13,936 nt of DNA from CAZNAQ01 sp964585585 (GTDB lineage Bacteria; Patescibacteriota; Patescibacteriia; Patescibacteriales; JAGXOH01). Below are positions 1-6,456 of this stretch, in pieces. The stretch spans positions 1 through 13,936 of the forward strand of contig CAZPEL010000025.1 in assembly GCA_964585585.1 (NCBI GenBank), given 5' to 3'. The notes under the pieces were generated by a model, which had not been told where the DNA came from, did not search any database, and saw only the letters and a program-made list of their open reading frames with translations. Position numbers and translations under genes: made by a program. The stretch's first letter is position 1; each line of letters begins with the position of its first letter.

Positions 1-206
1 TTATTAACACTGGGAGACATTCCGGCTCCTTGGCCAACCCAGTATTTAATCCTTTCTTCCTTGGCTTGTAATTCTTTGGAATAAGGATTGTAAGAACCCA
101 AAAATTCCAAGGGCCTATCATAGGTATCCTTGTTCTTTTCCGAAATCACCAATCTATACATAGGGCGATTTCTTTGTCCTTTTCTGGATAATCTTATAGT
201 CAACAT
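1..206 (-). CDS. rpsP: 30S ribosomal protein S16 (3' end outside the window)
   Basis: S16 is a small-subunit protein that binds 16S rRNA and helps assemble the 30S subunit. Reading the minus strand from the ATG at 206-204 gives 68 complete residues beginning MLTIRLSRKGQRNRPMYRLV, which carries the usual S16 start (basic IRLxRxGxxxRPxYR). It is followed by the conserved LGSYNP (36-41) and the ERIKYWVGQGA stretch (51-61) just before the GM/QP-T region. The family is usually 80-90 residues, so the missing C-terminus lies beyond base 1 and this is an edge truncation, not a broken gene. The gene is divergent from the export cassette. A sigma70-type promoter at 285-313 and a leader hairpin at 224-248 precede it. 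No Shine-Dalgarno motif precedes the ATG. Identification is firm. Confidence 0.95.
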   Translation of the reverse strand, partial: MLTIRLSRKGQRNRPMYRLVISEKNKDTYDRPLEFLGSYNPYSKELQAKEERIKYWVGQGAGMSPSVN

Positions 207-223
207 TGTGGTCTGAATTTGCC

Positions 224-248
224 CCTGATAATAGTTTTTATTATCAGG
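224..248 (-). promoter_or_regulatory. perfect hairpin in the rpsP leader
   Basis: CCTGATAATA (224-233) and TATTATCAGG (239-248) form a perfect 10-bp inverted repeat around a 5-nt loop. It lies 17 nt upstream of the rpsP ATG and inside the ~70-nt leader expected from the promoter at 285-313. On the minus strand it is followed by GGGGC, not a T-run, so it does not look like a terminator in that direction. A role in translational control, mRNA stability or protein binding is inference. A dyad DNA operator is the alternative. Confidence 0.55.
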
Positions 249-284
249 TCAAATGATTTATCTTATTTTTTTCTTTATAAAAAG

Positions 285-313
285 ATAATAACTTAATTTT
301 AGCTTTCAGTCAA
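285..313 (-). promoter_or_regulatory. sigma70-type promoter for rpsP
   Basis: On the minus strand the region reads TTGACT (308-313), a 17-nt spacer (291-307), then TATTAT (285-290). That is five of six matches to each consensus hexamer at the optimal spacing. The expected start of transcription is near 278, giving a leader of about 70 nt. It lies back to back with the plus-strand promoter of the adaptor gene. Confidence 0.7.
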
Positions 314-355
314 GAGAAGTCGGTTTTGATTTGGGTTTTAAGAAGGGTTTTTTCG

Positions 356-364
356 TGATATAAT
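356..364 (+). promoter_or_regulatory. extended -10 promoter for the ABC export cassette
   Basis: TGATATAAT contains a perfect TATAAT (359-364) preceded by the TGn extension. No good -35 is present at 17 nt (the hexamer there is TTTTAA), which is normal for extended -10 promoters. Transcription would begin near 371, about 20 nt before the adaptor ATG at 392. The leader is almost pure A/T and has no Shine-Dalgarno motif. Confidence 0.6.
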
Positions 365-391
365 AAAATAAAATTAATTTAATAGAAACAT

Positions 392-2299
392 ATGGGAAAG
401 AAGAAAATTATTATTACAATAGTGGCGGTAATAGTTGTTTTGCTTGGCGTTTATTTTATTTTTTGGGGACAAGAAGAGGCCTCTAAGTTTGAGACGGTCA
501 GGGCGGAGATAAGGGATCTGACCCAAACCGTGGAGGAGACCGGCAAGGTCAAGGGGAGAGAAGAATTGGAGTTAAGCTTTGACCGCAACGGAACTCTAAA
601 GGCGAATTTAGTGGAAGAAGGAGAGCGAGTTAAAGAAGGAGAGGAATTGGCGGAATTGGACTACGAGACCTTAAATATTCAAAAACAGGAAGCCGAAGCC
701 AGGTTGGAAGCAGCCCGGCTTAATTTGATAAAACTCCGGTCCGGAGCCGCTCCGTCCGATGTTCAGGTGGCCAGATCCCAACTCGATCAAGCCCGGGAGA
801 ATTATCGGGCGGCGGCGGCCAACCTGGAAGAGACCAGAAAAACAGTGAATAATTCCATAGACCAGGCCCGGGAACATCTTCATAATCTCAAGGATGACGG
901 CTCGGATACAATGACCGCCTACGAACAGTCGGTGCAGACGGCGGAGCAGAATTTGGCCGACACCAAGGAGACCTATCGGGAACAGATAAGTAATAATAAG
1001 GAGTCGGTGGTCAGCACTTGTGACAATAGTATTTCCGTGGCCAACACCGCCCTGGATAAGATAGATGAGATCATTAACAATGACGACCTGGAGAATTTGG
1101 GGGTTTTGAGCGCTAAGAACACCAATTACTTAACCCAGACGAAGAAATATTACCGAGAGAGCGAGGAATTGTGGCAAGAGGCCAAGGATAGCTATTCCCG
1201 GGCCAAACAGGATAATTCCCGGACCCGGCTGGATCAGCTCTTGGAAGACACCTTGGATTTATTGGACAAGACCTTTTTAGCCCTGGATAATTGCTACCAA
1301 GCCCTGGAGAATTCCATTACTTCCACTGGATTCACTTCCTCCGAATTGAGTGCCTACAAAACCACGATCAGCCAGCAAATCACCAATATTAATACCGCTA
1401 TTAGCTCCACTCAAACCGTCAAACATTCCTTAAAAAGTTCCTATACCACTTATAATACCAAGGTGGCGGCGGCCCAGAACAATTTGGAGGGGGCTCAAGC
1501 CAATCTGGAGGATGCTATACGGAATGCCGAGAATTCTCTGGAAACGGCCCAAACCCAAGGTGAACAGCAGATAACTTCCGCCGAGAATCAAGTAGAAACC
1601 ACTAAAAAATCCTTGGAAGTGGCCCGAGCTCAACTCAATAAGGCGGAATCGCCGGCTCGCCAGGAGGATATATCCCTGGCCGAAGCGGAGATAAACCAGG
1701 CCCAGGCCTCCCTGGCCCTGATAGAGGAAAAGATCCGAAATAGTATTATAACCGCACCCAAGAACGGCAAAGTGACCAAGCTTAATTTTGAGCCGGGAGA
1801 ACAGATTTCTATGGCCAGTCCGGTCGTCCAAATGATAGCCGGCCAGAGTTTAAAAATAGAGGTGAATATATCGGAAGTGGATATCACCAAGATCGAAGCA
1901 GGTGATCGGGTTACTCTTACCTTGGACGCTTTTAGCGAAGACAAGAAATTTTACGGCCAAGTAAAGACCATAGATCCGGCGGAAACCATTATCCAGGACG
2001 TGGTCTATTACGAAGTAAGCATTGATTTTACGGACAACAACACTTCTCTGGAAGAAGTTAAGCCGGGTATGACAGCTAATGTTACTATTCATACCGAGCA
2101 AAAAAGCGGGGTATTAGTGGTGCCAAGCCGGGCCATAATAGAGAAGGGTGATGGTCAAAAAATAGTAAGAGTTCCGGCCGGCCCGGACGCAATAGAAGAA
2201 AAACCGGTGGAAACCGGACTCCGGGGAGACAATGGTCTGACCGAAATAACCCGGGGCTTACAAGAAGGAGAAGAGGTTATTACTTATGTTGAGGAATGA
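392..2299 (+). CDS. membrane-fusion (HlyD/MacA/YknX-type) adaptor of an ABC exporter, with a long helical insert
   Basis: This is an extracytoplasmic adaptor subunit that would couple the downstream MacB-like ATPase/permeases to substrate handling outside the membrane. Seen in the sequence: a lysine-started N-terminal TM anchor (about 5-25); the first half of a biotinyl-lipoyl domain (about 43-90, NGTLKANLVEEGERVKEGE); a very long Ala/Glu/Gln-rich helical region (about 92-450); the second lipoyl half (about 453-482, APKNGKVTKLNFEPGEQI); a beta-barrel (about 485-560); and a membrane-proximal C-terminal domain. MacA-type adaptors are near 370 residues and this one is 635. The excess is almost all in the helical part, which includes a less regular central section (about 200-350) holding the only obvious cysteines (210 and 301). 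It is the first gene of a four-gene cassette, has no Shine-Dalgarno motif, and is visibly GC-richer than the ATPase gene. Family is confident; substrate is unknown. Confidence 0.88.
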   Translation: MGKKKIIITIVAVIVVLLGVYFIFWGQEEASKFETVRAEIRDLTQTVEETGKVKGREELELSFDRNGTLKANLVEEGERVKEGEELAELDYETLNIQKQEAEARLEAARLNLIKLRSGAAPSDVQVARSQLDQARENYRAAAANLEETRKTVNNSIDQAREHLHNLKDDGSDTMTAYEQSVQTAEQNLADTKETYREQISNNKESVVSTCDNSISVANTALDKIDEIINNDDLENLGVLSAKNTNYLTQTKKYYRESEELWQEAKDSYSRAKQDNSRTRLDQLLEDTLDLLDKTFLALDNCYQALENSITSTGFTSSELSAYKTTISQQITNINTAISSTQTVKHSLKSSYTTYNTKVAAAQNNLEGAQANLEDAIRNAENSLETAQTQGEQQITSAENQVETTKKSLEVARAQLNKAESPARQEDISLAEAEINQAQASLALIEEKIRNSIITAPKNGKVTKLNFEPGEQISMASPVVQMIAGQSLKIEVNISEVDITKIEAGDRVTLTLDAFSEDKKFYGQVKTIDPAETIIQDVVYYEVSIDFTDNNTSLEEVKPGMTANVTIHTEQKSGVLVVPSRAIIEKGDGQKIVRVPAGPDAIEEKPVETGLRGDNGLTEITRGLQEGEEVITYVEE

Positions 2300-2304
2300 A
2301 TATA

Positions 2305-2342
2305 ATCCGAATTATCCGAATGGACATCCGAATGATCCCAAT
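2305..2342 (+). repeat. four ATCCGAAT repeats in the adaptor-ATPase spacer
   Basis: ATCCGAAT occurs exactly at 2305-2312, 2314-2321 and 2326-2333, with a one-mismatch copy (ATCCCAAT) at 2335-2342. It fills half of the 77-nt spacer between the adaptor stop and the ATPase ATG. The remainder is A/T-rich with a weak 7-bp hairpin (AATTTAA 2340-2346 / TTAAATT 2351-2357). Function is unknown. Confidence 0.75.
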
Positions 2343-2376
2343 TTAAGATGTTAAATTTAAAATTTTATTATATTTG

Positions 2377-3039
2377 ATGCTGATTCAAGTCAAAAATCTT
2401 AAAAAAGAATATTGCAATGAAGAGGTGGTTACTCATGTGCTTAAGGGCTTGAGTTTTAGTATTGATTCCGGAGAATTTGTGTCCATTATGGGTCCTTCCG
2501 GTTCCGGTAAGTCCACTTTAATGCATATTTTGGGTTTACTGGAAAAGGCAACTTCCGGCTTGTATAAATTTGAGGGCGAGGATGTTACTCAAATGAAGGA
2601 CGATCAATTGGCCTATCTGAGAAACAAAAAGATAGGTTTTGTTTTTCAGACTTTTAATTTACTGCCCAGAATGTCGGTTTTGGAAAATGTGAAATTACCC
2701 TTAACTTATTCCAATAATAAAAAGAATATGTCGGAAAGAGCTCAAGAAGTTCTGGAAAATGTTGGCTTGGCGGAAAGATTGAATTATTACCCCAACCAGA
2801 TATCCGGAGGGCAAAAACAAAGAGTGGCCATTGCTCGAGCTTTGGTAAACCAACCCTCGGTCATTTTTGCCGATGAGCCCACCGGAAATCTGGATTCGGA
2901 AAGCAGTGATCAGATCATGGAGATATTAGAAAGATTGAATCAAGAGGGAAATACTATAATTCTTGTTACCCATGAAGAAGAAACCGCCGAATATGCTCAA
3001 AGAATGATCAAATTAAAGGATGGAAAAATTATTGATTGA
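2377..3039 (+). CDS. ABC transporter ATP-binding protein, MacB/LolD/YknY family
   Basis: Cytoplasmic ATPase subunit that powers the two FtsX-type permeases downstream. In the 220-residue protein all motifs are intact: Walker A GPSGSGKST (39-47), Q-loop FVFQTFNLLP (88-97), signature ISGGQKQR (142-149), Walker B VIFADEP with the catalytic Glu (162-168), D-loop GNLD (170-173) and switch His in VTHE (197-200). The FNLLP and EPTGNLDS wording is typical of the MacB/LolD/FtsE branch of lipoprotein/peptide/antibiotic exporters. I start it at the ATG at 2377. A TTG one codon earlier (2374) is in frame but less likely. No Shine-Dalgarno motif. It stops at TGA. Codon use is more A/T-rich than in the adaptor gene. 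Role as ATPase is certain; substrate is not known. Confidence 0.93.
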   Translation: MLIQVKNLKKEYCNEEVVTHVLKGLSFSIDSGEFVSIMGPSGSGKSTLMHILGLLEKATSGLYKFEGEDVTQMKDDQLAYLRNKKIGFVFQTFNLLPRMSVLENVKLPLTYSNNKKNMSERAQEVLENVGLAERLNYYPNQISGGQKQRVAIARALVNQPSVIFADEPTGNLDSESSDQIMEILERLNQEGNTIILVTHEEETAEYAQRMIKLKDGKIID

Positions 3040-3061
3040 TGAATTCATTGTTCCATTGCTA

Positions 3062-3103
3062 AATTGTTGGGTTTTTTACCGAAACAATTGGTGCGTAACA
3101 ATT
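3062..3103 (+). repeat. hairpin and AACAATT direct repeat in the ATPase-permease spacer
   Basis: AATTGTT (3062-3068) pairs with AACAATT (3083-3089). An inner GGT (3070-3072)/ACC (3078-3080) extends the stem around a T5 loop. A second AACAATT at 3097-3103 could pair alternatively with the same 5' arm. It occupies most of the 76-nt spacer. It could tune differential expression or stability within the polycistronic mRNA (inference). No T-run follows it, so it is not a classical terminator. Confidence 0.45.
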
Positions 3104-3115
3104 TAACAACGAAAA

Positions 3116-4360
3116 ATGCTGGCTTTATTTAAACAATACACTCAAGCTTCTCTGGTTTCCATAGGTCAAAACAAAGTGAGAAGCTTTTTAACTATGCTCG
3201 GGATAATCATCGGGGTGGCCGCGGTCATAATAATCATGGCCATTGGAAACGGAGCCCAGAGTTTGATCCTTTCCCAGATCGAAACCTTGGGGACCAATAA
3301 GCTCGGGATTTTTCCGGGTAAATCCGAGGACGGTCCGCCAACCTCGGTCATGGGTATAGTTATAACTACTTTGACCTACGAGGATGCCATGGCCATAAGA
3401 AAGGATATACCTTCTATTAGGGAGATTGTGGCTTACAGCAATGAGGTTACTTCCGTAAAATGGCGGTCAGAAAGCTATATTACCAGTGTTAAGGGCTGTA
3501 CCACCGGTTACTTGGAAGTGGAGGATAGTAAAGTGGAGACAGGGCATTTTTTTACTGAAAGGCAAGAGGAAAACATGGCCCGGGTGGCGGTAATGGGGAG
3601 CGCCGCTAAAAAGGAGCTTTTCGGCCCCTCTCAGGCCGTGGGCGAGACCATAAAGATCAAGAATCATCCCTTTAGGGTTATCGGGGTAATGGAAAAAAGG
3701 GGTACCGTGGCTTTTCAGGATTATGATGATCAGATTTTGGTTCCTATAAAGAGCGCGCAGAAACTGATCAAGGGAGTGGATTATGTTAATTTGATCCGGG
3801 CGGAAGTGGAGAATGAGGATAAAATGGAGCGGGCCCAAGAAAGAATAGAGGCCTTGTTAAGAGATAGGCATGACATCGAGGATAGGAGCGGAGCGAGTGA
3901 TGATTTTACGGTTCAGAGTTCGGCCGAGGCCTTAGAAATAATCAATACGGTCACTGATGCCATCAGGTATTTTTTGATAGCTATGGCCGCTTTGTCTTTA
4001 TTGGTCGGCGGTATCGGTATTATGAATATTATGTTGGTCAATGTTACCGAAAGAACCAAGGAGGTGGGGCTCAGGAAGGCCATTGGAGCCAGGAATTCGG
4101 ATATTGCCTACCAATTTTTAATAGAAACCATGATCATCACCTTCCTGGGAGGCCTGATCGGGATGGTGATCGGGATAATTATTTCTTGGTTTGTGGCCAT
4201 AGTTATCAATCAGTTGGGGTATCATTGGGAGTTTGCTGTTTCCATGTTCTCGATCGCGGCGGCCTTGGGCGTTTCAGCGGGCATCGGGTTGATCTTTGGA
4301 TTGTATCCGGCCCAAAAGGCGGCCGAGCTTACTCCTTTAGAGGCCTTGAGGTATGAATAA
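3116..4360 (+). CDS. MacB/FtsX-type ABC permease (first of two)
   Basis: Membrane subunit of a type VII (mechanotransmission-type) ABC exporter. The 414-residue sequence shows the family architecture: cytoplasmic amphipathic start with NKVRSFLTMLGIIIGV leading into TM1 (about 24-43); a large extracytoplasmic MacB_PCD domain (about 45-280); TM2 (about 285-308, ending GGIGIMNIMLVNVTERT); the coupling segment EVGLRKAIGARNSDI; two further TMs; and the characteristic C-terminal GLYPAQKAAELTPLEALRYE. Length and motifs match FtsX-domain permeases such as YknZ. The start at 3116 is the only ATG consistent with that N-terminus, and its leader has no Shine-Dalgarno motif. It is followed by a second, different permease, so the pair probably assembles as a heterodimer (inference). 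Substrate unknown. Confidence 0.9.
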   Translation: MLALFKQYTQASLVSIGQNKVRSFLTMLGIIIGVAAVIIIMAIGNGAQSLILSQIETLGTNKLGIFPGKSEDGPPTSVMGIVITTLTYEDAMAIRKDIPSIREIVAYSNEVTSVKWRSESYITSVKGCTTGYLEVEDSKVETGHFFTERQEENMARVAVMGSAAKKELFGPSQAVGETIKIKNHPFRVIGVMEKRGTVAFQDYDDQILVPIKSAQKLIKGVDYVNLIRAEVENEDKMERAQERIEALLRDRHDIEDRSGASDDFTVQSSAEALEIINTVTDAIRYFLIAMAALSLLVGGIGIMNIMLVNVTERTKEVGLRKAIGARNSDIAYQFLIETMIITFLGGLIGMVIGIIISWFVAIVINQLGYHWEFAVSMFSIAAALGVSAGIGLIFGLYPAQKAAELTPLEALRYE

Positions 4361-4362
4361 AA

Positions 4363-4390
4363 TTGATATTGGATATTTGATATTGGAAAT
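4363..4390 (+). repeat. tandem 14-mer in the permease-permease spacer
   Basis: TTGATATTGGATAT (4363-4376) is followed directly by TTGATATTGGAAAT (4377-4390), the same 14-mer with one mismatch. It fills nearly all of the 39-nt spacer between the two permease genes. It may be a short repeat expansion in otherwise unconstrained DNA. No function can be assigned. Confidence 0.75.
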
Positions 4391-4399
4391 TAGGTATTT

Positions 4400-5686
4400 A
4401 TGTTCGATCTTACTTTGTTTAAAATTTCTTTGCAGGGCTTAAAGGCCAATAAGTTAAGGACCGGCTTAACGGTTTTGGGCGTGGTTATAGGAATAGCCGC
4501 TATTATTATTGTTTTTTCCGCCGGCGAGGCGGTTCGGAGTTTGATCCTGCAAGAAGTGGAATCTTTCGGAACCAATATAATTGAGACCGAGATCAAGCTG
4601 CCTTCCAGTCAAAAAGGAGTCCAGGCGGAGCAGCAATCAGCCATGGGTTTGGCCACCGGGGCCCAAGTGACCACTTTAACCCTTAAGGATATGGAGGATT
4701 TGGAGGGCTTGCCCAATGTTACTCAGGGTTATGGAGCGGTAATGAGCCAAAAACAGGTGAATTACGGCAGTAAAAGAAAAAAGGCCTTTCTATTGGGAAC
4801 CAATGCCAGCTTTATTGATATTGATAAAAGCCAAATAGGGGCGGGTAGATTTTTTAGCTCCAGTGAGAATGACGCCATGACCTCAGTGGCTGTTATAGGA
4901 AGCGAGATCAAAGAGGATCTGTTCGGGGAATCCTACGCTTTAGGCCGATCCATTAAGATCGGTACCGCCAAATTCCGAATAGTGGGGGTGATGCAAGAAA
5001 GGGGCTCGGTCATGACCATGGACTTTGACAGTTATATCTATATTCCCATCAAAACTCTGCAGAAAAAGATGATGGGCATAGATCATATTACTTATATGGT
5101 TCATGAATTAAAGGATCCGGAACAGGCAGAAAGGACGGCCGATCGAGCTCGCGCCTTGCTCCGGGACAATCATGATATCAACGCCCCCTATGATCCGGAA
5201 ACCGGCAAATTGTCCACTAACAAGGATGATTTTCGGGTGGTAACCATGCAGGAGATGTTGGATATATTGAACACAGTGACTAATGCCATCACCTTTCTTC
5301 TTTTGGGTATCGTGGGAATATCTTTGATCGTAGGCGGTGTTGGGATAATGAATATAATGTATGTTATAATAAACGAAAGAACCCAGGAAATAGGTTTAAG
5401 GAAGGCAGTGGGGGCCAAGAGAAGGGATGTATTGATCCAGTTTTTAATAGAGTCGGTTCTAATAACCGTTTTAGGGGGGATCATCGGAATAATTATCGGT
5501 ATTGCGGCTTCCTATGCCATAACTCAAGGAGCCACCGCTTATGGCTTATCTTGGGATTTTAGCATTCCGGCTCAAGCTTATTGGACCGCTTTGATATTCT
5601 CGGTTGTTTGCGGCATCCTGTTTGGATTATATCCGGCTAAAAAGGCTTCGGACTTGGACCCCTTGGTGGCCTTGCGGCGGGAATAG
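4400..5686 (+). CDS. MacB/FtsX-type ABC permease (second of two)
   Basis: A 428-residue paralogue of the preceding permease. It starts with LKANKLRTGLTVLGVVIGIAA into TM1 (about 22-40), followed by an extracytoplasmic MacB_PCD domain (about 42-293). TM2 (about 297-323) contains GGVGIMNIMYV, then come the coupling segment EIGLRKAVGAKRRDV, two more TMs and the C-terminal GLYPAKKASDLDPLVALRRE. The extracytoplasmic part is longer than in its partner and includes extra polar stretches (for example the EQQSAMGLATGAQ region near 75-87), so the two are diverged rather than a recent duplication. Likely forms a heterodimer with the first permease on a shared ATPase. It ends with TAG, the only UAG stop in the window. 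No terminator hairpin is visible between it and the N gap. Confidence 0.9.
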   Translation: MFDLTLFKISLQGLKANKLRTGLTVLGVVIGIAAIIIVFSAGEAVRSLILQEVESFGTNIIETEIKLPSSQKGVQAEQQSAMGLATGAQVTTLTLKDMEDLEGLPNVTQGYGAVMSQKQVNYGSKRKKAFLLGTNASFIDIDKSQIGAGRFFSSSENDAMTSVAVIGSEIKEDLFGESYALGRSIKIGTAKFRIVGVMQERGSVMTMDFDSYIYIPIKTLQKKMMGIDHITYMVHELKDPEQAERTADRARALLRDNHDINAPYDPETGKLSTNKDDFRVVTMQEMLDILNTVTNAITFLLLGIVGISLIVGGVGIMNIMYVIINERTQEIGLRKAVGAKRRDVLIQFLIESVLITVLGGIIGIIIGIAASYAITQGATAYGLSWDFSIPAQAYWTALIFSVVCGILFGLYPAKKASDLDPLVALRRE

Positions 5687-5704
5687 ACGGTTTGGTTTTT
5701 GGAG

Positions 5705-5734
5705 TTGGTAAATATTGGCAATATCTGGTAAAAT
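5705..5734 (+). promoter_or_regulatory. candidate promoter of the sensory operon with an operator-like dyad
   Basis: An extended -10, TGGTAAAAT (TG at 5726-5727, TAAAAT at 5729-5734), lies 18 nt after a -35-like TTGGTA (5705-5710). Between them is a dyad, ATATTG (5712-5717) / CAATAT (5719-5724), around a single central G. This is the size and position expected of a repressor or activator site overlapping the spacer. If the N gap is spurious (see the gap entry), the first V4R gene would start only about 9 nt after the -10, so its mRNA would be leaderless or nearly so. Confidence 0.45.
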
Positions 5735-5751
5735 ATAAACAGTATGTTCAG

Positions 5752-5851
5752 NNNNNNNNNNNNNNNNNNNNNNNNNNNNNNNNNNNNNNNNNNNNNNNNN
5801 NNNNNNNNNNNNNNNNNNNNNNNNNNNNNNNNNNNNNNNNNNNNNNNNNNN
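5752..5851. other. scaffold gap of 100 Ns with matching edges
   Basis: Exactly 100 Ns, a conventional placeholder length. TATGTTCAG ends the left contig (5743-5751) and begins the right contig (5852-5860). A nine-base match at both edges suggests that the contigs overlap and that no real sequence is missing, although a short duplication or a true insertion cannot be excluded. Nothing can be annotated inside. Confidence 0.9.
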
Positions 5852-5852
5852 T

Positions 5853-6452
5853 ATGTTCAGCAAAAAGGAAGTATCCAAAATATTAAAGCTCAAAGGGAGC
5901 ATCAGAGGGACCGTTTTAAAAACCGATGCCAAATATGTGCTTGATAATTATGGCCAGAAAGCTCTTAAAAAGGTGGAAGAAGAGATCAGGAAAACCGGCG
6001 CGGAGATCAAATATGACGAGATCAAGACCGTGGGTTGGTATCCTTTGGGCTGGAGGGTTATTTCCCTGTTAGTAATAAAAGAAACCTTTGATTGGAAGGA
6101 TGATGATATATTCAAAATGGGCGAAGCGGCTCCAAAGAATTCCTTTATTGTGCGAACCATTCTCAAGTATTTTGTTTCCGCGAAAAAGACCTTTTCCGAG
6201 ATATCGGTGTATTGGCAAAAGCACTATTCCATAGGAATGCTGAGCACCCGAAAGATGAACGAAAAGGAGAAATATTTGATCTTTAGTTTAAGGGATTTTA
6301 AGGTTCACCCCATTTTGTGCACTTACTTTCAAGGGTATTTCAGAGCTATTAGCAGCATGATATTGGGAGGCGCGGAAACACAAATAGAAGAATCCAAATG
6401 CCCTTTTAAGAATAAATCTGCTTCCCATGAGTTTGTAATTACTTGGAAATAA
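5853..6452 (+). CDS. V4R-like sensor-domain protein, first of three paralogues
   Basis: A 199-residue soluble protein without TM or output domain. The C-terminal ~45 residues match the V4R (4-vinyl-reductase) fold pattern: HPILC (Cys156), GYF, IEESKC (Glu180, Cys183) and HEFVITW (His192). The C, E and C fall at the spacing of the zinc ligands of V4R sensors such as MopR, with His replacing the last Cys. The N-terminal half shares with both paralogues an RG at residues 18-19, a WYPxxWR block (WLPxxWK in the second), the FxWxDxxIFxMG stretch and YFVSxxxTF. V4R domains bind small, often aromatic or hydrophobic, molecules or metals. The ligand here is unknown. The start at 5853 aligns with both paralogues, so the gene is complete despite the adjacent gap. 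First gene of the sensory operon, 4 nt from the next. Alternative: a related HNOB/DUF2378-like family. Confidence 0.72.
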   Translation: MFSKKEVSKILKLKGSIRGTVLKTDAKYVLDNYGQKALKKVEEEIRKTGAEIKYDEIKTVGWYPLGWRVISLLVIKETFDWKDDDIFKMGEAAPKNSFIVRTILKYFVSAKKTFSEISVYWQKHYSIGMLSTRKMNEKEKYLIFSLRDFKVHPILCTYFQGYFRAISSMILGGAETQIEESKCPFKNKSASHEFVITWK

Positions 6453-6456
6453 AACC

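Noticed and set aside
224..275. Plus-strand terminator formed by the 224-248 hairpin and the T-run near 266-272
   Set aside because: No gene on the plus strand leads into it, and the T-run begins many bases after the stem.
1430..1944. Antisense open frames under the adaptor gene (also under the kinases and permeases)
   Set aside because: They lie opposite strongly supported genes, have shadow-type composition and show no recognisable domains.
2297..2299. UGA decoded as glycine (Gracilibacteria/SR1 code)
   Set aside because: UGA ends three genes at the expected length and never occurs in frame inside conserved domains.
2374..2376. TTG start one codon before the ATPase ATG
   Set aside because: The ATG immediately follows, other genes here use ATG, and no motif favours the TTG.
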